Assembly: GCF_003391055.1 (NCBI RefSeq)
Contig: NZ_QUAJ01000029.1
Location: 1 to 32,707 of the forward strand
Source of the DNA: Psychrilyobacter piezotolerans
GTDB lineage: Bacteria > Fusobacteriota > Fusobacteriia > Fusobacteriales > Fusobacteriaceae
Direction of reading: 5' to 3'
DNA: 32,707 nt
The notes beneath the pieces are model-generated. The model was not told the origin of the DNA, made no database searches, and worked only from the letters and a program-made list of their open reading frames with translations. Positions 1 through 8,253 of this stretch are shown here, piece by piece. The number at the start of each line of letters is the position of its first letter. Position 1 is the first letter of the stretch. The position numbers and the translations under genes are program-made.

Positions 1-24
1 TTTGCTATTTTGGTTAAACTTCAT
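1..24 (-). CDS. 5' end of an off-window gene (8 codons)
   Basis: Only the first eight codons (MKFNQNSK) lie in the window, read leftwards from an ATG at 24-22. A good Shine-Dalgarno, GGAGG at 36-32, sits 7 bases before the ATG. The product cannot be told from so little. The start is worth noting because its ribosome binding site is one arm of a long hairpin (28-81), which suggests control of translation. Confidence 0.6.
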
Positions 25-27
25 GTG

Positions 28-81
28 GATACCTCCGTAAAATATTAGGGTTTAGTCGTCTTAATTTTACATCGAGGTATC
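28..81 (-). promoter_or_regulatory. RBS-sequestering leader hairpin
   Basis: Positions 28-35 (GATACCTC) pair perfectly with 74-81 (GAGGTATC), and 37-43 pair with 64-70. This gives a 15-bp stem with a small internal loop and a 20-base terminal loop. On the minus strand the 3' arm contains the GGAGG of the gene starting at 24, so the fold would mask its ribosome binding site. Read on the plus strand the same stem is followed by nine Ts and looks like a terminator, but no plus-strand gene precedes it. Confidence 0.6.
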
Positions 82-107
82 TTTTTTTTTCAACCATTTA
101 CTTTTTT

Positions 108-113
108 ATTATA
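108..113 (-). promoter_or_regulatory. Candidate -10 box for the edge gene
   Basis: TATAAT on the minus strand, directly preceded by TG. Transcription would start near 101 and give a leader of about 75 bases containing the hairpin at 28-81. No convincing -35 box was found. Confidence 0.4.
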
Positions 114-206
114 CAGGAATGCTCCTTTAAAAATCTATCATTCTTTAAATTTAAAGTGATATGTCTAATTCAATTTTATAACATTTATTTTTAGTTAACT
201 TATAAA

Positions 207-239
207 GTAAAAAAGCCAAAATAATTTTTTCAGCTTTTT
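207..239 (-). terminator. Terminator of the diguanylate cyclase gene
   Basis: On the minus strand AAAAAGC (239-233) pairs with GCTTTTT (216-210), with further A/T pairs inside, ending in a T run. The first arm overlaps the stop codon at 241-239. Confidence 0.6.
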
Positions 240-1585
240 CATTTTTCTACCCTATTTTTTCCATTTGCTTTAGCTTTATATAATAACTTATCAACTTTTC
301 TTATAATTTCATTTTGATTTTCATCAACTACTTCTATAACTCCTAAACTTATAGTGGTTTTAATATTTTCATTATCATATCTTATATTTTCAACTTCTTC
401 CCTGATCCTTTCAGCTATATAAAAAGATTTTTCTATATTTGTTTCAGGCAGGATAATAATAAATTCTTCCCCACCATACCTTCCAAATAGATCTATCTCT
501 CTTAAATTACTTTTTATAAATTCACTTATTTTTTTTAATACTTCATCCCCTGTTTGGTGACCATACTTATCATTTATTTTTTTAAAGTCATCCACATCCA
601 GCATAACCACAGATGGTTTTTCATGAACTCTTTTTGCATTTTCTATTTCAACTTCAAGTTTTTCTAAAATATACTTCCTGTTATAAACTTTAGTCAATCC
701 ATCTGTAATTGCTATTTTTTTTAAATTTTTATTACTTAGATGCAGTTCCTTAGTTCTTTCTTTCACCTTTTTTTCAAGTAATAAACTATAATCTTCTAAT
801 TTTTTTCGACTGATCTTTAATTTTTCATCCCTTATGTTAATTTGCTCGATCATATGATTAAATTCATCGATCAAATAATTAAATTCTAACCTAGAACTAT
901 TCTCAATTTTACTCTTATAATTCCCACGAGATACTTCTTTTGCAGCATCTGATAATTTAATTAAGGGAATAAATAATTTTTTTGTTAACAATATTAATAT
1001 TATTATTAGCAAAAACACACCAACTATAATTATATTCCTAATAATGTTATGTCTATAATCATACATGAGTTTATCTATTCCTCTCAGAGCAACCTTTATG
1101 AAGAGTACCCCGACTACTCCTGATTTTGTCACTCTACTATATTCCTTACCCTTTATAGGAACAGCCACTTTAAATCGACCCTCTTTAAAATTTATTTCCA
1201 TACTTCTTAGTTTATTTTTTATTAAAATCTCATTCACGATTTTTTCCCTCTGCTCTTCTCCAACTTCCTCTTTATTGTTAGAGGATATGATCTTATCTTC
1301 TGTATTATAGATACGTATTTTTTCGATAAAAGAATAGGAACCAATATTTTCTGTTAGCCTCTGCAAAGAATTTATTTCTTTCTTTTCTAAAAGACCTGAT
1401 GCTGCCCAGTCTAATCCTGAAATAACAGAAAAAACCTGTTCTTTATACTGGAGTTTTAAATAACTATAAAGAAGTTTATCGATGAAAAAAAACGATAAAA
1501 ACATAGTTGTAATTATTACAATTATTACCCCCGCTGAAATTCTTAGATATAAGGCATAAAAAGATCTTCGAAATCCCTTATTCAT
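239..1585 (-). CDS. Membrane sensor diguanylate cyclase (HAMP-GGDEF)
   Basis: Predicted to make cyclic di-GMP from two GTP at the inner membrane. The 448-residue protein has a membrane helix near residues 15-37, an extracytoplasmic sensor domain of about 140 residues, a second helix near 180-202, a HAMP segment around 203-255, a short coiled coil, and a GGDEF domain from about 290. The active-site loop reads GGEEF at 371-375, and the inhibitory I-site RxxD (REID) is present at 362-365, so the enzyme should be active and product-inhibited. It overlaps the upstream lipoprotein gene by 8 bases, so the two are translated together. The sensor domain matched no named family I can recognise. Inference: it receives its signal from the neighbouring binding protein. 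Confidence 0.9.
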   Translation of the reverse strand: MNKGFRRSFYALYLRISAGVIIVIITTMFLSFFFIDKLLYSYLKLQYKEQVFSVISGLDWAASGLLEKKEINSLQRLTENIGSYSFIEKIRIYNTEDKIISSNNKEEVGEEQREKIVNEILIKNKLRSMEINFKEGRFKVAVPIKGKEYSRVTKSGVVGVLFIKVALRGIDKLMYDYRHNIIRNIIIVGVFLLIIILILLTKKLFIPLIKLSDAAKEVSRGNYKSKIENSSRLEFNYLIDEFNHMIEQINIRDEKLKISRKKLEDYSLLLEKKVKERTKELHLSNKNLKKIAITDGLTKVYNRKYILEKLEVEIENAKRVHEKPSVVMLDVDDFKKINDKYGHQTGDEVLKKISEFIKSNLREIDLFGRYGGEEFIIILPETNIEKSFYIAERIREEVENIRYDNENIKTTISLGVIEVVDENQNEIIRKVDKLLYKAKANGKNRVEK

Positions 1586-2546
1586 TTTTCTCCTCTCCTA
1601 TGTCGATAATAATTTCATCTGTATATATTTTTTCTACCTCTACCCTCTCAGAGATTAAATCATTTTCGAATAAAAAATTATCCATCTCCATTAATTTTTC
1701 TTTAAATTTTTCTGAAGCAAATATTTCTTTATTTTCATCTATACTATACATTTTAAAACTTTCATAAAACAATTTGAATTCTTCAGAACTCATATTTTCC
1801 TTAGAACTCATTATCTTATAAGCTTCTTCTGGATTTTCATCTACAAATTTTTGAGCCTTATACCAGGCACGGATAAGGTTTGAATAATCTTTCTTTCTTT
1901 TCTCTAAAACCTCATTCCTGGCAAGCAAAACATCGATCACATAATCTGGTAAATCAGTTGTAGTAAGAGTAACTCTTCCTCCTCCCTTTTGAGCAGCCCG
2001 AGTCATAAAAGGTTCATATGTTAAACAGGCATCTACTTCCCCAAGGATAAATTTTTCCATACCTTCTTTAGAAGTAGCGGGGATTATTGTCACTTCCTCC
2101 TCTTTGAGACCTATTTTTTCCAATGCTTTATGAAGTAAAAAATGTTCATCTGTTCCCAGCTCTACCGCTATTTTTTTCCCTTTCAGATCTTTCAGGTTCT
2201 CAATGTAATTTTTAACAACCAGTCCATCTGCGCCTTTTATAATATCGGCAGTGAGGATCATCTTTGCATCTTCCCCTTTTTTATCATAATAAAGAGTATT
2301 AAAATATGATGAACTCACTATATCTGTTTTCCCTAAATAAAAAGCTGTTAAATTGTCTGCCCAGGTAGAAAATCTAATAATTTCCACTTTGGTATCTTCA
2401 AAATAACCCTGTTTTTCAGCTATATACCACAACTCACACGGAGGCCAATCATTGACCCCTATTTTTATAGGTTCCTCATATTTTCTGCAGGAAATCAAAC
2501 TTAAAAATAAAACACCTAATATCAAATATAATTTTTTATTTTTCAT
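1578..2546 (-). CDS. Substrate-binding lipoprotein, NMT1/TauA/SsuA type
   Basis: A periplasmic-binding-protein fold of the type serving thiamine-precursor, sulfonate or nitrate ABC importers. The signal peptide ends in the lipobox LISC with Cys20. The N-terminal part has the family pattern VNDWPPCELWYIAE near 31-43, and GEVDACLTYEPF near 169-180 is the usual hinge-side motif. The start is placed at the ATG of codon 2546: an upstream in-frame ATG at 2558 lies inside the sequence that provides the Shine-Dalgarno GGGAGGAG. No permease or ATPase gene is nearby; instead the gene overlaps a diguanylate cyclase. The ligand is unknown. A sensing role is inferred from the arrangement, as in NspS-MbaA of Vibrio cholerae, where a binding protein controls a c-di-GMP enzyme. 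Confidence 0.85.
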   Translation of the reverse strand: MKNKKLYLILGVLFLSLISCRKYEEPIKIGVNDWPPCELWYIAEKQGYFEDTKVEIIRFSTWADNLTAFYLGKTDIVSSSYFNTLYYDKKGEDAKMILTADIIKGADGLVVKNYIENLKDLKGKKIAVELGTDEHFLLHKALEKIGLKEEEVTIIPATSKEGMEKFILGEVDACLTYEPFMTRAAQKGGGRVTLTTTDLPDYVIDVLLARNEVLEKRKKDYSNLIRAWYKAQKFVDENPEEAYKIMSSKENMSSEEFKLFYESFKMYSIDENKEIFASEKFKEKLMEMDNFLFENDLISERVEVEKIYTDEIIIDIGEEKNE

Positions 2547-2726
2547 TTCTCCTCCCATATTTTTTTCATAATATACAATTCATTAAATAATTCATTTTTC
2601 ATTTAAAATATATACAAAAAAATCTTGTGAAATCCTTCTACTTTTACAAAATCACAATTTTCCATTCAATAAATAGTTATTGCCTGAAAAAGAGAAAATA
2701 AAAGTAATCAAAAGTATTTAATATTA

Positions 2727-2735
2727 TGATATAAT
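2727..2735 (+). promoter_or_regulatory. Extended -10 promoter element of aroK
   Basis: TGATATAAT is a perfect extended -10 (TGnTATAAT). Transcription would begin near 2742, at the Shine-Dalgarno GAGGTG (2742-2747), leaving almost no leader. No clear -35 box, as is common for extended -10 promoters. Confidence 0.5.
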
Positions 2736-2753
2736 TGTCTCGAGGTGAACCTT

Positions 2754-3275
2754 ATGAAACAAAATTTAATTTTAATAGGATTTATGGGAAGTGGAAAATC
2801 TACAGTGGGCAGGGAGCTGGCTAAAGTTCTGGAGATGAACTTTGTAGACACGGACCATTATATAGAAAATAAAGAAAAAATGAAGATAAAAGAGATCTTT
2901 TCCCTGAAAGGTGAGAAATATTTTAGAGAAATTGAAGCTAAATATGTTAAAGAAATTTCAAAGATGAACAACACCGTTATCTCTACAGGTGGTGGTGTGG
3001 TAGCGTCCGATACCAATATAATGCTTCTAAAAAAAAGGGGTTTTGTGATCTATTTGGATTGTACTGTTGAATGTATATACAAGAGAGTTTCCAGGAGAAA
3101 TACCCGGCCTCTCCTCAACGATGTCAAGGATCTGCACTCCCGTATTGTGGAGCTTTTAAACGAAAGGGTAGATAATTATAAAAAATATATGGATGACAAA
3201 GTATATATTGATTCTAACACTAACATTTGGGATACTGTGGATAAGATTAAAAAAATGTATATTAAGTTTGATTAA
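2754..3275 (+). CDS. aroK: Shikimate kinase
   Basis: Phosphorylates shikimate at O3 using ATP, the fifth step of the pathway to chorismate and aromatic amino acids; cytoplasmic. The 173-residue protein has the Walker A loop GFMGSGKS (10-16), the shikimate-binding DTD (32-34), Arg58 in FRE, the GGG loop (79-81), and the LID arginine in RNTRPLL (115-121). Length is normal for the AroK/AroL family. The ATG at 2754 is chosen over an in-frame GTG at 2745 because that GTG is part of the Shine-Dalgarno GAGGTG. The gene stands alone, with no other aromatic-pathway gene beside it. Confidence 0.93.
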   Translation: MKQNLILIGFMGSGKSTVGRELAKVLEMNFVDTDHYIENKEKMKIKEIFSLKGEKYFREIEAKYVKEISKMNNTVISTGGGVVASDTNIMLLKKRGFVIYLDCTVECIYKRVSRRNTRPLLNDVKDLHSRIVELLNERVDNYKKYMDDKVYIDSNTNIWDTVDKIKKMYIKFD

Positions 3276-3280
3276 AAAAG

Positions 3281-3290
3281 GCAACGTGAC
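3281..3290 (+). repeat. Partial copy of the 39-bp repeat
   Basis: GCAACGTGAC preceded by an A-rich tract, just after aroK. It matches the left half of the repeats at 8159-8197 and 12826-12864 (A tract plus GCAACGTGAC) and then diverges. It may be a decayed copy; on its own it could be chance. Confidence 0.3.
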
Positions 3291-3325
3291 TAATTACAAT
3301 CAAAGTTTTGATAACCTTTAATTTA

Positions 3326-3354
3326 TTGTTAAATTTTATAATTTTTTAGATAAT
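3326..3354 (+). promoter_or_regulatory. Candidate promoter of the M42 peptidase gene
   Basis: TTGTTA (3326-3331), a 17-base spacer, then GATAAT (3349-3354). A start near 3361 would leave a short leader carrying the Shine-Dalgarno AGGGGG. Confidence 0.45.
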
Positions 3355-3378
3355 AAAAATAATAGGGGGCATAATTGT

Positions 3379-4425
3379 ATGAACAGAAAATTTTTAATGG
3401 ATCTTTTGGATACTTCTTCACCATCTGGAATGGAAAAGGAGGTGCAGCTTCTTTGGCTGGACTATATGAAACAGTTTTCTCATAAAACAGAGAGTGATAA
3501 TGTAGGCAATGCATATGCAGTTTTGAATCCAGAGGCAGATTTTAAAATAATGATTGCAGCTCATGGGGATGAAATTGGATTTATGGTAAAAAGAATCGAT
3601 TCTAACGGTTTTATTTTTCTAGAAAAACTAGGGGGAATCAGTCCAAAAGTCGCCGTAGGAATGAAGATAAAATTCCTGGGTAAAAAAGAGGTAGTTGGAG
3701 TAGTTGGAGCTAATGCCGAACATCATGGCGGGGTGAAGGAAGATCTTACTATGGATGATATCTATGTGGACTGCGGCTTCAAAGATAAGGAATCAGCAGT
3801 AAAATTTTTAAATATCGGAGATATGGCAGTTTATAAAAGAGAAACTGAAATTTTGCAGGAAAATAGGATCGCCGGAAAAGCTTTGGATAATAAAACCGGA
3901 AGTTTTATCATAGCTGAAGTTATGAGAAACCTGGCTAAGGAAGACCTGGGTATAGGAGTCTATGCAGTCAATACAAGTACTGAGGAAACCAATCAGGGAG
4001 GAGCTTATTTTGCCGGTTCAAAAATTAACCCGGATATGGCTGTAATTTGTGACGTTACCTTTGCCACTGATTATCCAGGTGTAGATACCAATGCCAATGG
4101 AGAGTTTTCATTGGAGGGTGGTCCGGTCCTGGCCAAGGGGGCCCCTATAAATTTAAAGATCAATACAGAATTAGAAAAATCAGCTGAAGAATTGGATATA
4201 AATTTACAGTATGAGCTGACTCCCAGAAGGACCGGAACAGATGCAGATACTATAAAGTATACCGGTAAAGGAGTTCCTGTAGCTCTTCTTTCCCTTCCAA
4301 TCAGATATATGCACTCCCCGGTGGAAACAGCTAGTTTTTATGATATTGAAGATGAAATAAATCTGCTTACTCATTTTATCCTGAATTTAGATCCTAAAAT
4401 TAATTTAAACCCAATTGAGGGATAG
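3379..4425 (+). CDS. M42 family glutamyl/aminopeptidase
   Basis: A cytoplasmic di-metal aminopeptidase of family M42 (FrvX/PepA-like; older annotations call it endoglucanase), trimming N-terminal residues from peptides. The full metal and catalytic set is visible in 348 residues: AHGDE (His62, Asp64), ALDN (Asp170), STEE (Glu202-Glu203), Asp225, and His312 in RYMHSP. The Shine-Dalgarno is AGGGGG, 9 bases before the ATG. It appears to be monocistronic, followed by a strong inverted repeat. A paralogue with the same motifs lies at 19258-20289, in the histidine-degradation operon. Confidence 0.88.
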   Translation: MNRKFLMDLLDTSSPSGMEKEVQLLWLDYMKQFSHKTESDNVGNAYAVLNPEADFKIMIAAHGDEIGFMVKRIDSNGFIFLEKLGGISPKVAVGMKIKFLGKKEVVGVVGANAEHHGGVKEDLTMDDIYVDCGFKDKESAVKFLNIGDMAVYKRETEILQENRIAGKALDNKTGSFIIAEVMRNLAKEDLGIGVYAVNTSTEETNQGGAYFAGSKINPDMAVICDVTFATDYPGVDTNANGEFSLEGGPVLAKGAPINLKINTELEKSAEELDINLQYELTPRRTGTDADTIKYTGKGVPVALLSLPIRYMHSPVETASFYDIEDEINLLTHFILNLDPKINLNPIEG

Positions 4426-4441
4426 AAGGTTAAAAGACTAT

Positions 4442-4476
4442 AAAGTCCAAAAAAAAATTGCTTTTTTTTGGACTTT
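4442..4476 (+). terminator. Long AT-rich hairpin after the M42 gene
   Basis: AAAGTCC plus eight As (4442-4456) pairs perfectly with 4462-4476 around a 5-base loop. It is symmetric, so it could act on either strand. It overlaps the pyrG -35 box. Confidence 0.6.
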
Positions 4477-4486
4477 ACTGTATACT
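4458..4486 (+). promoter_or_regulatory. Promoter of pyrG
   Basis: TTGCTT (4458-4463), exactly 17 bases, then TATACT (4481-4486). A start near 4493 gives a leader of about 130 bases holding two further hairpins with T runs. The -35 box lies inside the preceding hairpin. Confidence 0.55.
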
Positions 4487-4499
4487 TATTAAAGTAAAT

Positions 4500-4529
4500 A
4501 AAACAGGGGAAAGATATTTTCTGTTTTTT
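4500..4529 (+). terminator. First hairpin in the pyrG leader
   Basis: AAAACAG (4500-4506) pairs with CTGTTTT (4521-4527) and runs into Ts to 4529. Either an early terminator or part of an attenuator. Confidence 0.4.
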
Positions 4530-4545
4530 AAAAAAAAATTATTAT

Positions 4546-4589
4546 AGGCGATAAATCAAAACATCCGTTTTTTTTTTCGCCTTTTTTTT
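4546..4589 (+). terminator. Attenuator-like terminator before pyrG
   Basis: AGGCGA (4546-4551) pairs with TCGCCT (4577-4582), with A/T pairing inside the loop, followed by eight Ts to 4589. It lies between the candidate promoter and the pyrG ribosome binding site (AGGAGGAG, 4611-4618), where transcription of pyrG could be stopped. CTP-dependent attenuation of pyrG is known in Bacillus subtilis, but the poly-G mechanism used there is not evident here. Confidence 0.6.
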
Positions 4590-4598
4590 ATGTGTTAA

Positions 4599-6218
<1,620 letters not shown>

Positions 6219-6223
6219 AAGTA

Positions 6224-6252
6224 TTTGGCTGGGATCTCTCAGCCAAATTTTT
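6224..6252 (+). terminator. pyrG terminator
   Basis: TTTGGCTG (6224-6231) pairs with CAGCCAAA (6240-6247), followed by five Ts. Confidence 0.85.
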
Positions 6253-6368
6253 GTCTAAAAAGAAAAAATGAATCGCGAATTACACCAATAGATATAAAGA
6301 AATTAAAATTAATGATTTTAGAGACAGGACATATAGTGTTAATTAGTGATCAAAAGGAGAAGATAATT

Positions 6369-6680
6369 ATGAAAGATAGAATGTTGGCCCTAGGGTTATA
6401 TATCAATGAAAGATTGGGTAAAAATATAAATTTTAAACAGATAAAAGGAGATCCTATCTATAGGGGTGTTCTGTTCACCTGCATGAAGGAGGACTATCTA
6501 GTCAGTAATAAAAAATCTGAAGTAATCAATACCATAGTTACTATGAGTAGGAAGAAAGCAGAAGATTATCCTCAAAAAATGGTGAAAAGATATACCCATA
6601 CAAAATTTAGAAAAATCAGGGAAAGAAAACCCGTGGAATTTAAAGTTAAAGGAAAGAGTTATTTTATAATCCATCTATAA
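6369..6680 (+). CDS. Small conserved-looking protein, function unknown
   Basis: 103 residues, basic (many Lys/Arg near residues 70-90) and with no signal peptide or membrane helix. I do not recognise a family. The reading frame runs back to a TTG at 6225, but that would place the start inside the pyrG terminator. The ATG at 6369 has a good Shine-Dalgarno (AAGGAGA, 6354-6360) 8 bases ahead, so it is taken as the start. A clean terminator directly after the stop supports a real, separately transcribed gene. The basic C-terminal half could bind nucleic acid, but nothing in the sequence proves this. Confidence 0.65.
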   Translation: MKDRMLALGLYINERLGKNINFKQIKGDPIYRGVLFTCMKEDYLVSNKKSEVINTIVTMSRKKAEDYPQKMVKRYTHTKFRKIRERKPVEFKVKGKSYFIIHL

Positions 6681-6685
6681 AATTT

Positions 6686-6711
6686 AGGAGGACACACAGT
6701 CCTCCTTTTTT
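6686..6711 (+). terminator. Terminator of the small gene at 6369
   Basis: AGGAGGAC (6686-6693) pairs with GTCCTCCT (6699-6706) around a 5-base loop, followed by Ts to 6711. Confidence 0.85.
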
Positions 6712-6727
6712 AATTCACAGAGCTCTG

Positions 6728-6760
6728 TCACAACCTTATGAGTTTTGTATAAAAACCCAT
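6728..6760 (-). CDS. Possible 10-codon ORF or gene stub
   Basis: On the minus strand a very good Shine-Dalgarno (AAAGGAGG, 6774-6767) stands 6 bases before an ATG that opens MGFYTKLIRL and then a stop. Either a tiny peptide or the surviving 5' end of a lost gene. The evidence is the initiation site only. Confidence 0.25.
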   Translation of the reverse strand: MGFYTKLIRL

Positions 6761-6809
6761 GATTTTCCTCCTTTAATATTTTATATTTATATGATAAGCT
6801 TTAACCTAA

Positions 6810-6929
6810 GAGATTTTTTTTAATAAAAGAATATTTGAAAATAAATCAGCTAGAAGAGCCATCTTAGGAGCTCATACATCAAGTTTAACCAATGATTATT
6901 TGAGTGAAATATTATACAAGGGAGGAAAT
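6810..6929 (+). pseudogene. Coding-like remnant fused in frame to the ybaK start
   Basis: Forty sense codons run from just after a TAA at 6807 into the ybaK ATG without a stop. Part of the reading is KSARRAILGAHTSSL, and codon choice resembles real genes here. There is no start codon with a ribosome binding site; the only option is a TTG at 6900. It looks like the tail of a deleted gene rather than part of ybaK, whose family does not have this extension. The parent gene is unrecognised. Confidence 0.3.
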
Positions 6930-7406
6930 ATGAAAAAAACAAATGCCATGAGAATCCTGGATAAAAATAAAATTCCATATGGGACAGATGAATATGAATA
7001 CGATGAGTCCGACCTCAGCGCTGTGGCTATGGCAGAAAAAACTAAGGTTGATATAGACAGAATCTTTAAAACTTTAGTTCTTTTAGGAGATAAAACCGGA
7101 TATTTAGTAGCCTGTATACCCGGAAAACAGGAATTAGACCTGAAAAAATTAGCTAAGATCAGCAAAAATAAGAAAGTTGAGATGATTCATATGAAAGATC
7201 TCCTGAAGATAACAGGATATATGAGAGGCGGGTGTTCTCCCCTGGGGATGAAGAAACTTTTTCCTACTTACATGGAAAATTCCTGCCTGAATTTTGAAAC
7301 TATTTTTATCAGTGGTGGAAAAAGAGGGATGCAAATCGAGATAGCTCCAAATAATTTAATCAAAATTTTAGATATCCGTGTAGACGACATATCTATAAAC
7401 ATCTAA
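6930..7406 (+). CDS. ybaK: Cys-tRNA(Pro)/Cys-tRNA(Cys) deacylase, YbaK type
   Basis: Hydrolyses cysteine wrongly attached to tRNA(Pro), a trans-acting proofreading step in translation; cytoplasmic. The 158-residue protein shows the YbaK pattern: the catalytic lysine in FKTLV (Lys47), the glycine-rich pocket in GYMRGGCSPLG (97-107), and a C-terminal segment reading IEIAPNNLIKIL. The start is the ATG at 6930, directly behind GGGAGG; an in-frame TTG at 6900 has no ribosome binding site. It ends near a large inverted repeat shared with the convergent DUF2023 gene. EbsC is another name used for this family. Confidence 0.88.
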   Translation: MKKTNAMRILDKNKIPYGTDEYEYDESDLSAVAMAEKTKVDIDRIFKTLVLLGDKTGYLVACIPGKQELDLKKLAKISKNKKVEMIHMKDLLKITGYMRGGCSPLGMKKLFPTYMENSCLNFETIFISGGKRGMQIEIAPNNLIKILDIRVDDISINI

Positions 7407-7410
7407 GTAA

Positions 7411-7460
7411 AAAAATCTTGAAATAAATAGAGATTTACTTGATTAAGCTCTATTTATTTC
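7411..7460. terminator. Bidirectional terminator between convergent genes
   Basis: GAAATAAATAGA (7420-7431) pairs perfectly with 7449-7460, which lies inside the end of the DUF2023 gene. A second, mutually exclusive stem joins AAGTAAA near 7405-7411 to TTTACTT at 7434-7440. On the minus strand that second stem runs into a T tract. Confidence 0.6.
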
Positions 7461-7769
7461 ATCATATTTCATAAATCTCTCACATTGTTTTTTTCTGTCG
7501 TAACCTAACATTATCCCCAACATAAAATCTTCCTCTGCTGTATAATCTACCAAATAATCCTTCCCAATTTTCTTTATGACATCTACACATTCCTTTGCCC
7601 CAAAAAAAATATTAAGTTTTCCATTTTTGGTTTCATATATTTTATAACTTATCTTTCTATTTCCTAATTTCATTTCAATCATCTCAAGGTTATCTTTAGA
7701 TGTTGTATGCAATACTAAATTTCTCAACCCTTTTTCATATTCATATATATGATGAACAAATACCTGCAT
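7443..7769 (-). CDS. DUF2023 family protein
   Basis: A 108-residue cytoplasmic protein. Its opening, MQVFVHHIYEYEKGLRNLVLHT, is what I recall of the DUF2023 family, which has no assigned function. The N-terminal half looks like alternating strands and helices, with no signal peptide or membrane helix. It lies 9 bases after the DUF2325 gene and is surely co-transcribed with it. Family members are often found near flavodoxin genes in other anaerobes, which would hint at redox metabolism, but no flavodoxin is in this window. The family call is from memory of its N-terminal pattern. Confidence 0.65.
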   Translation of the reverse strand: MQVFVHHIYEYEKGLRNLVLHTTSKDNLEMIEMKLGNRKISYKIYETKNGKLNIFFGAKECVDVIKKIGKDYLVDYTAEEDFMLGIMLGYDRKKQCERFMKYDEINRA

Positions 7770-7778
7770 CTTTGCCTC

Positions 7779-8069
7779 CTAATTATTTAAATACTCACAT
7801 ACTTCACCGATGCTTTCCTTTAGTTTATTTATGCTGCTTGAATGAACTCTTATTAATTTAATATCATTTTTCTTACAGACCTTGTTGCATGAAACCGAAA
7901 GTTTATGACTTATTGTATTGGTAAACATTATACATACTTCACAATTTTTTATTTTCTTCTCAAAATTCGGACAATTTTTATTGTATATTTTACACTTAAG
8001 ATTATTTTTCTTCATCAATCCCTTATATTCAAACTCAATCCCCTTTACTCCTCCAATTATCGCTATCAT
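7779..8069 (-). CDS. DUF2325 family protein
   Basis: A 96-residue protein with a Rossmann-like opening (MIAIIGGVKG), a middle strand followed by TNTISHKL, where DUF2325 members have a similar DxxSH segment, and a final strand near IKLIRVHS. It has six cysteines, unusual for a cytoplasmic protein of this size, in two pairs and a CNKVC motif; metal or thiol chemistry is possible. Function unknown. It is first in a two-gene operon with the DUF2023 gene, behind a strong promoter. Shine-Dalgarno GGGAGG is present. Confidence 0.6.
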   Translation of the reverse strand: MIAIIGGVKGIEFEYKGLMKKNNLKCKIYNKNCPNFEKKIKNCEVCIMFTNTISHKLSVSCNKVCKKNDIKLIRVHSSSINKLKESIGEVCEYLNN

Positions 8070-8118
8070 TGTTCCTCCCGCTTACTTTTTATTTTGATTT
8101 TCAAACTATATGTTAATC

Positions 8119-8147
8119 ATTATATACGACAAGTGAAACATTTGCAA
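8119..8147 (-). promoter_or_regulatory. Promoter of the DUF2325-DUF2023 operon
   Basis: On the minus strand TTGCAA (8147-8142), exactly 17 bases, then TATAAT (8124-8119). The start would be near 8112, about 40 bases before the ATG. The 39-bp repeat lies just upstream. Confidence 0.7.
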
Positions 8148-8158
8148 CTTTATTTAAC

Positions 8159-8197
8159 AAAAAGAAACGTGACGTTGTATCCAGACAGGTATAATTT
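8159..8197 (+). repeat. 39-bp repeat, copy 1
   Basis: Matches positions 12864-12826 (opposite strand) at 35 of 39 positions. The shared core is the near-palindrome AACGTGACGTT followed by ATCCAGACAG and ATAATTT. Read on the minus strand it forms a small hairpin, AACG-TCA-CGTT, followed shortly by a T run, like a minimal terminator. Confidence 0.75.
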
Positions 8198-8207
8198 CCT
8201 TGATACT

Positions 8208-8238
8208 AAAAAAAGGAGCTTTCAAAATAGAAAACTCC
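8208..8238 (-). terminator. Terminator of the psu-linked transporter gene
   Basis: On the minus strand GGAGTTTTC (8238-8230) pairs with GAAAGCTCC (8223-8215) around a 6-base loop, followed by seven Ts. Confidence 0.8.
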
Positions 8239-8253
8239 ACAATAATATTATTT

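Noticed and set aside
8130-8141. Half of a ParB parS-like site (GTGAAACA)
   Set aside because: Only one half matches; it lies within a promoter spacer and no par genes are near.
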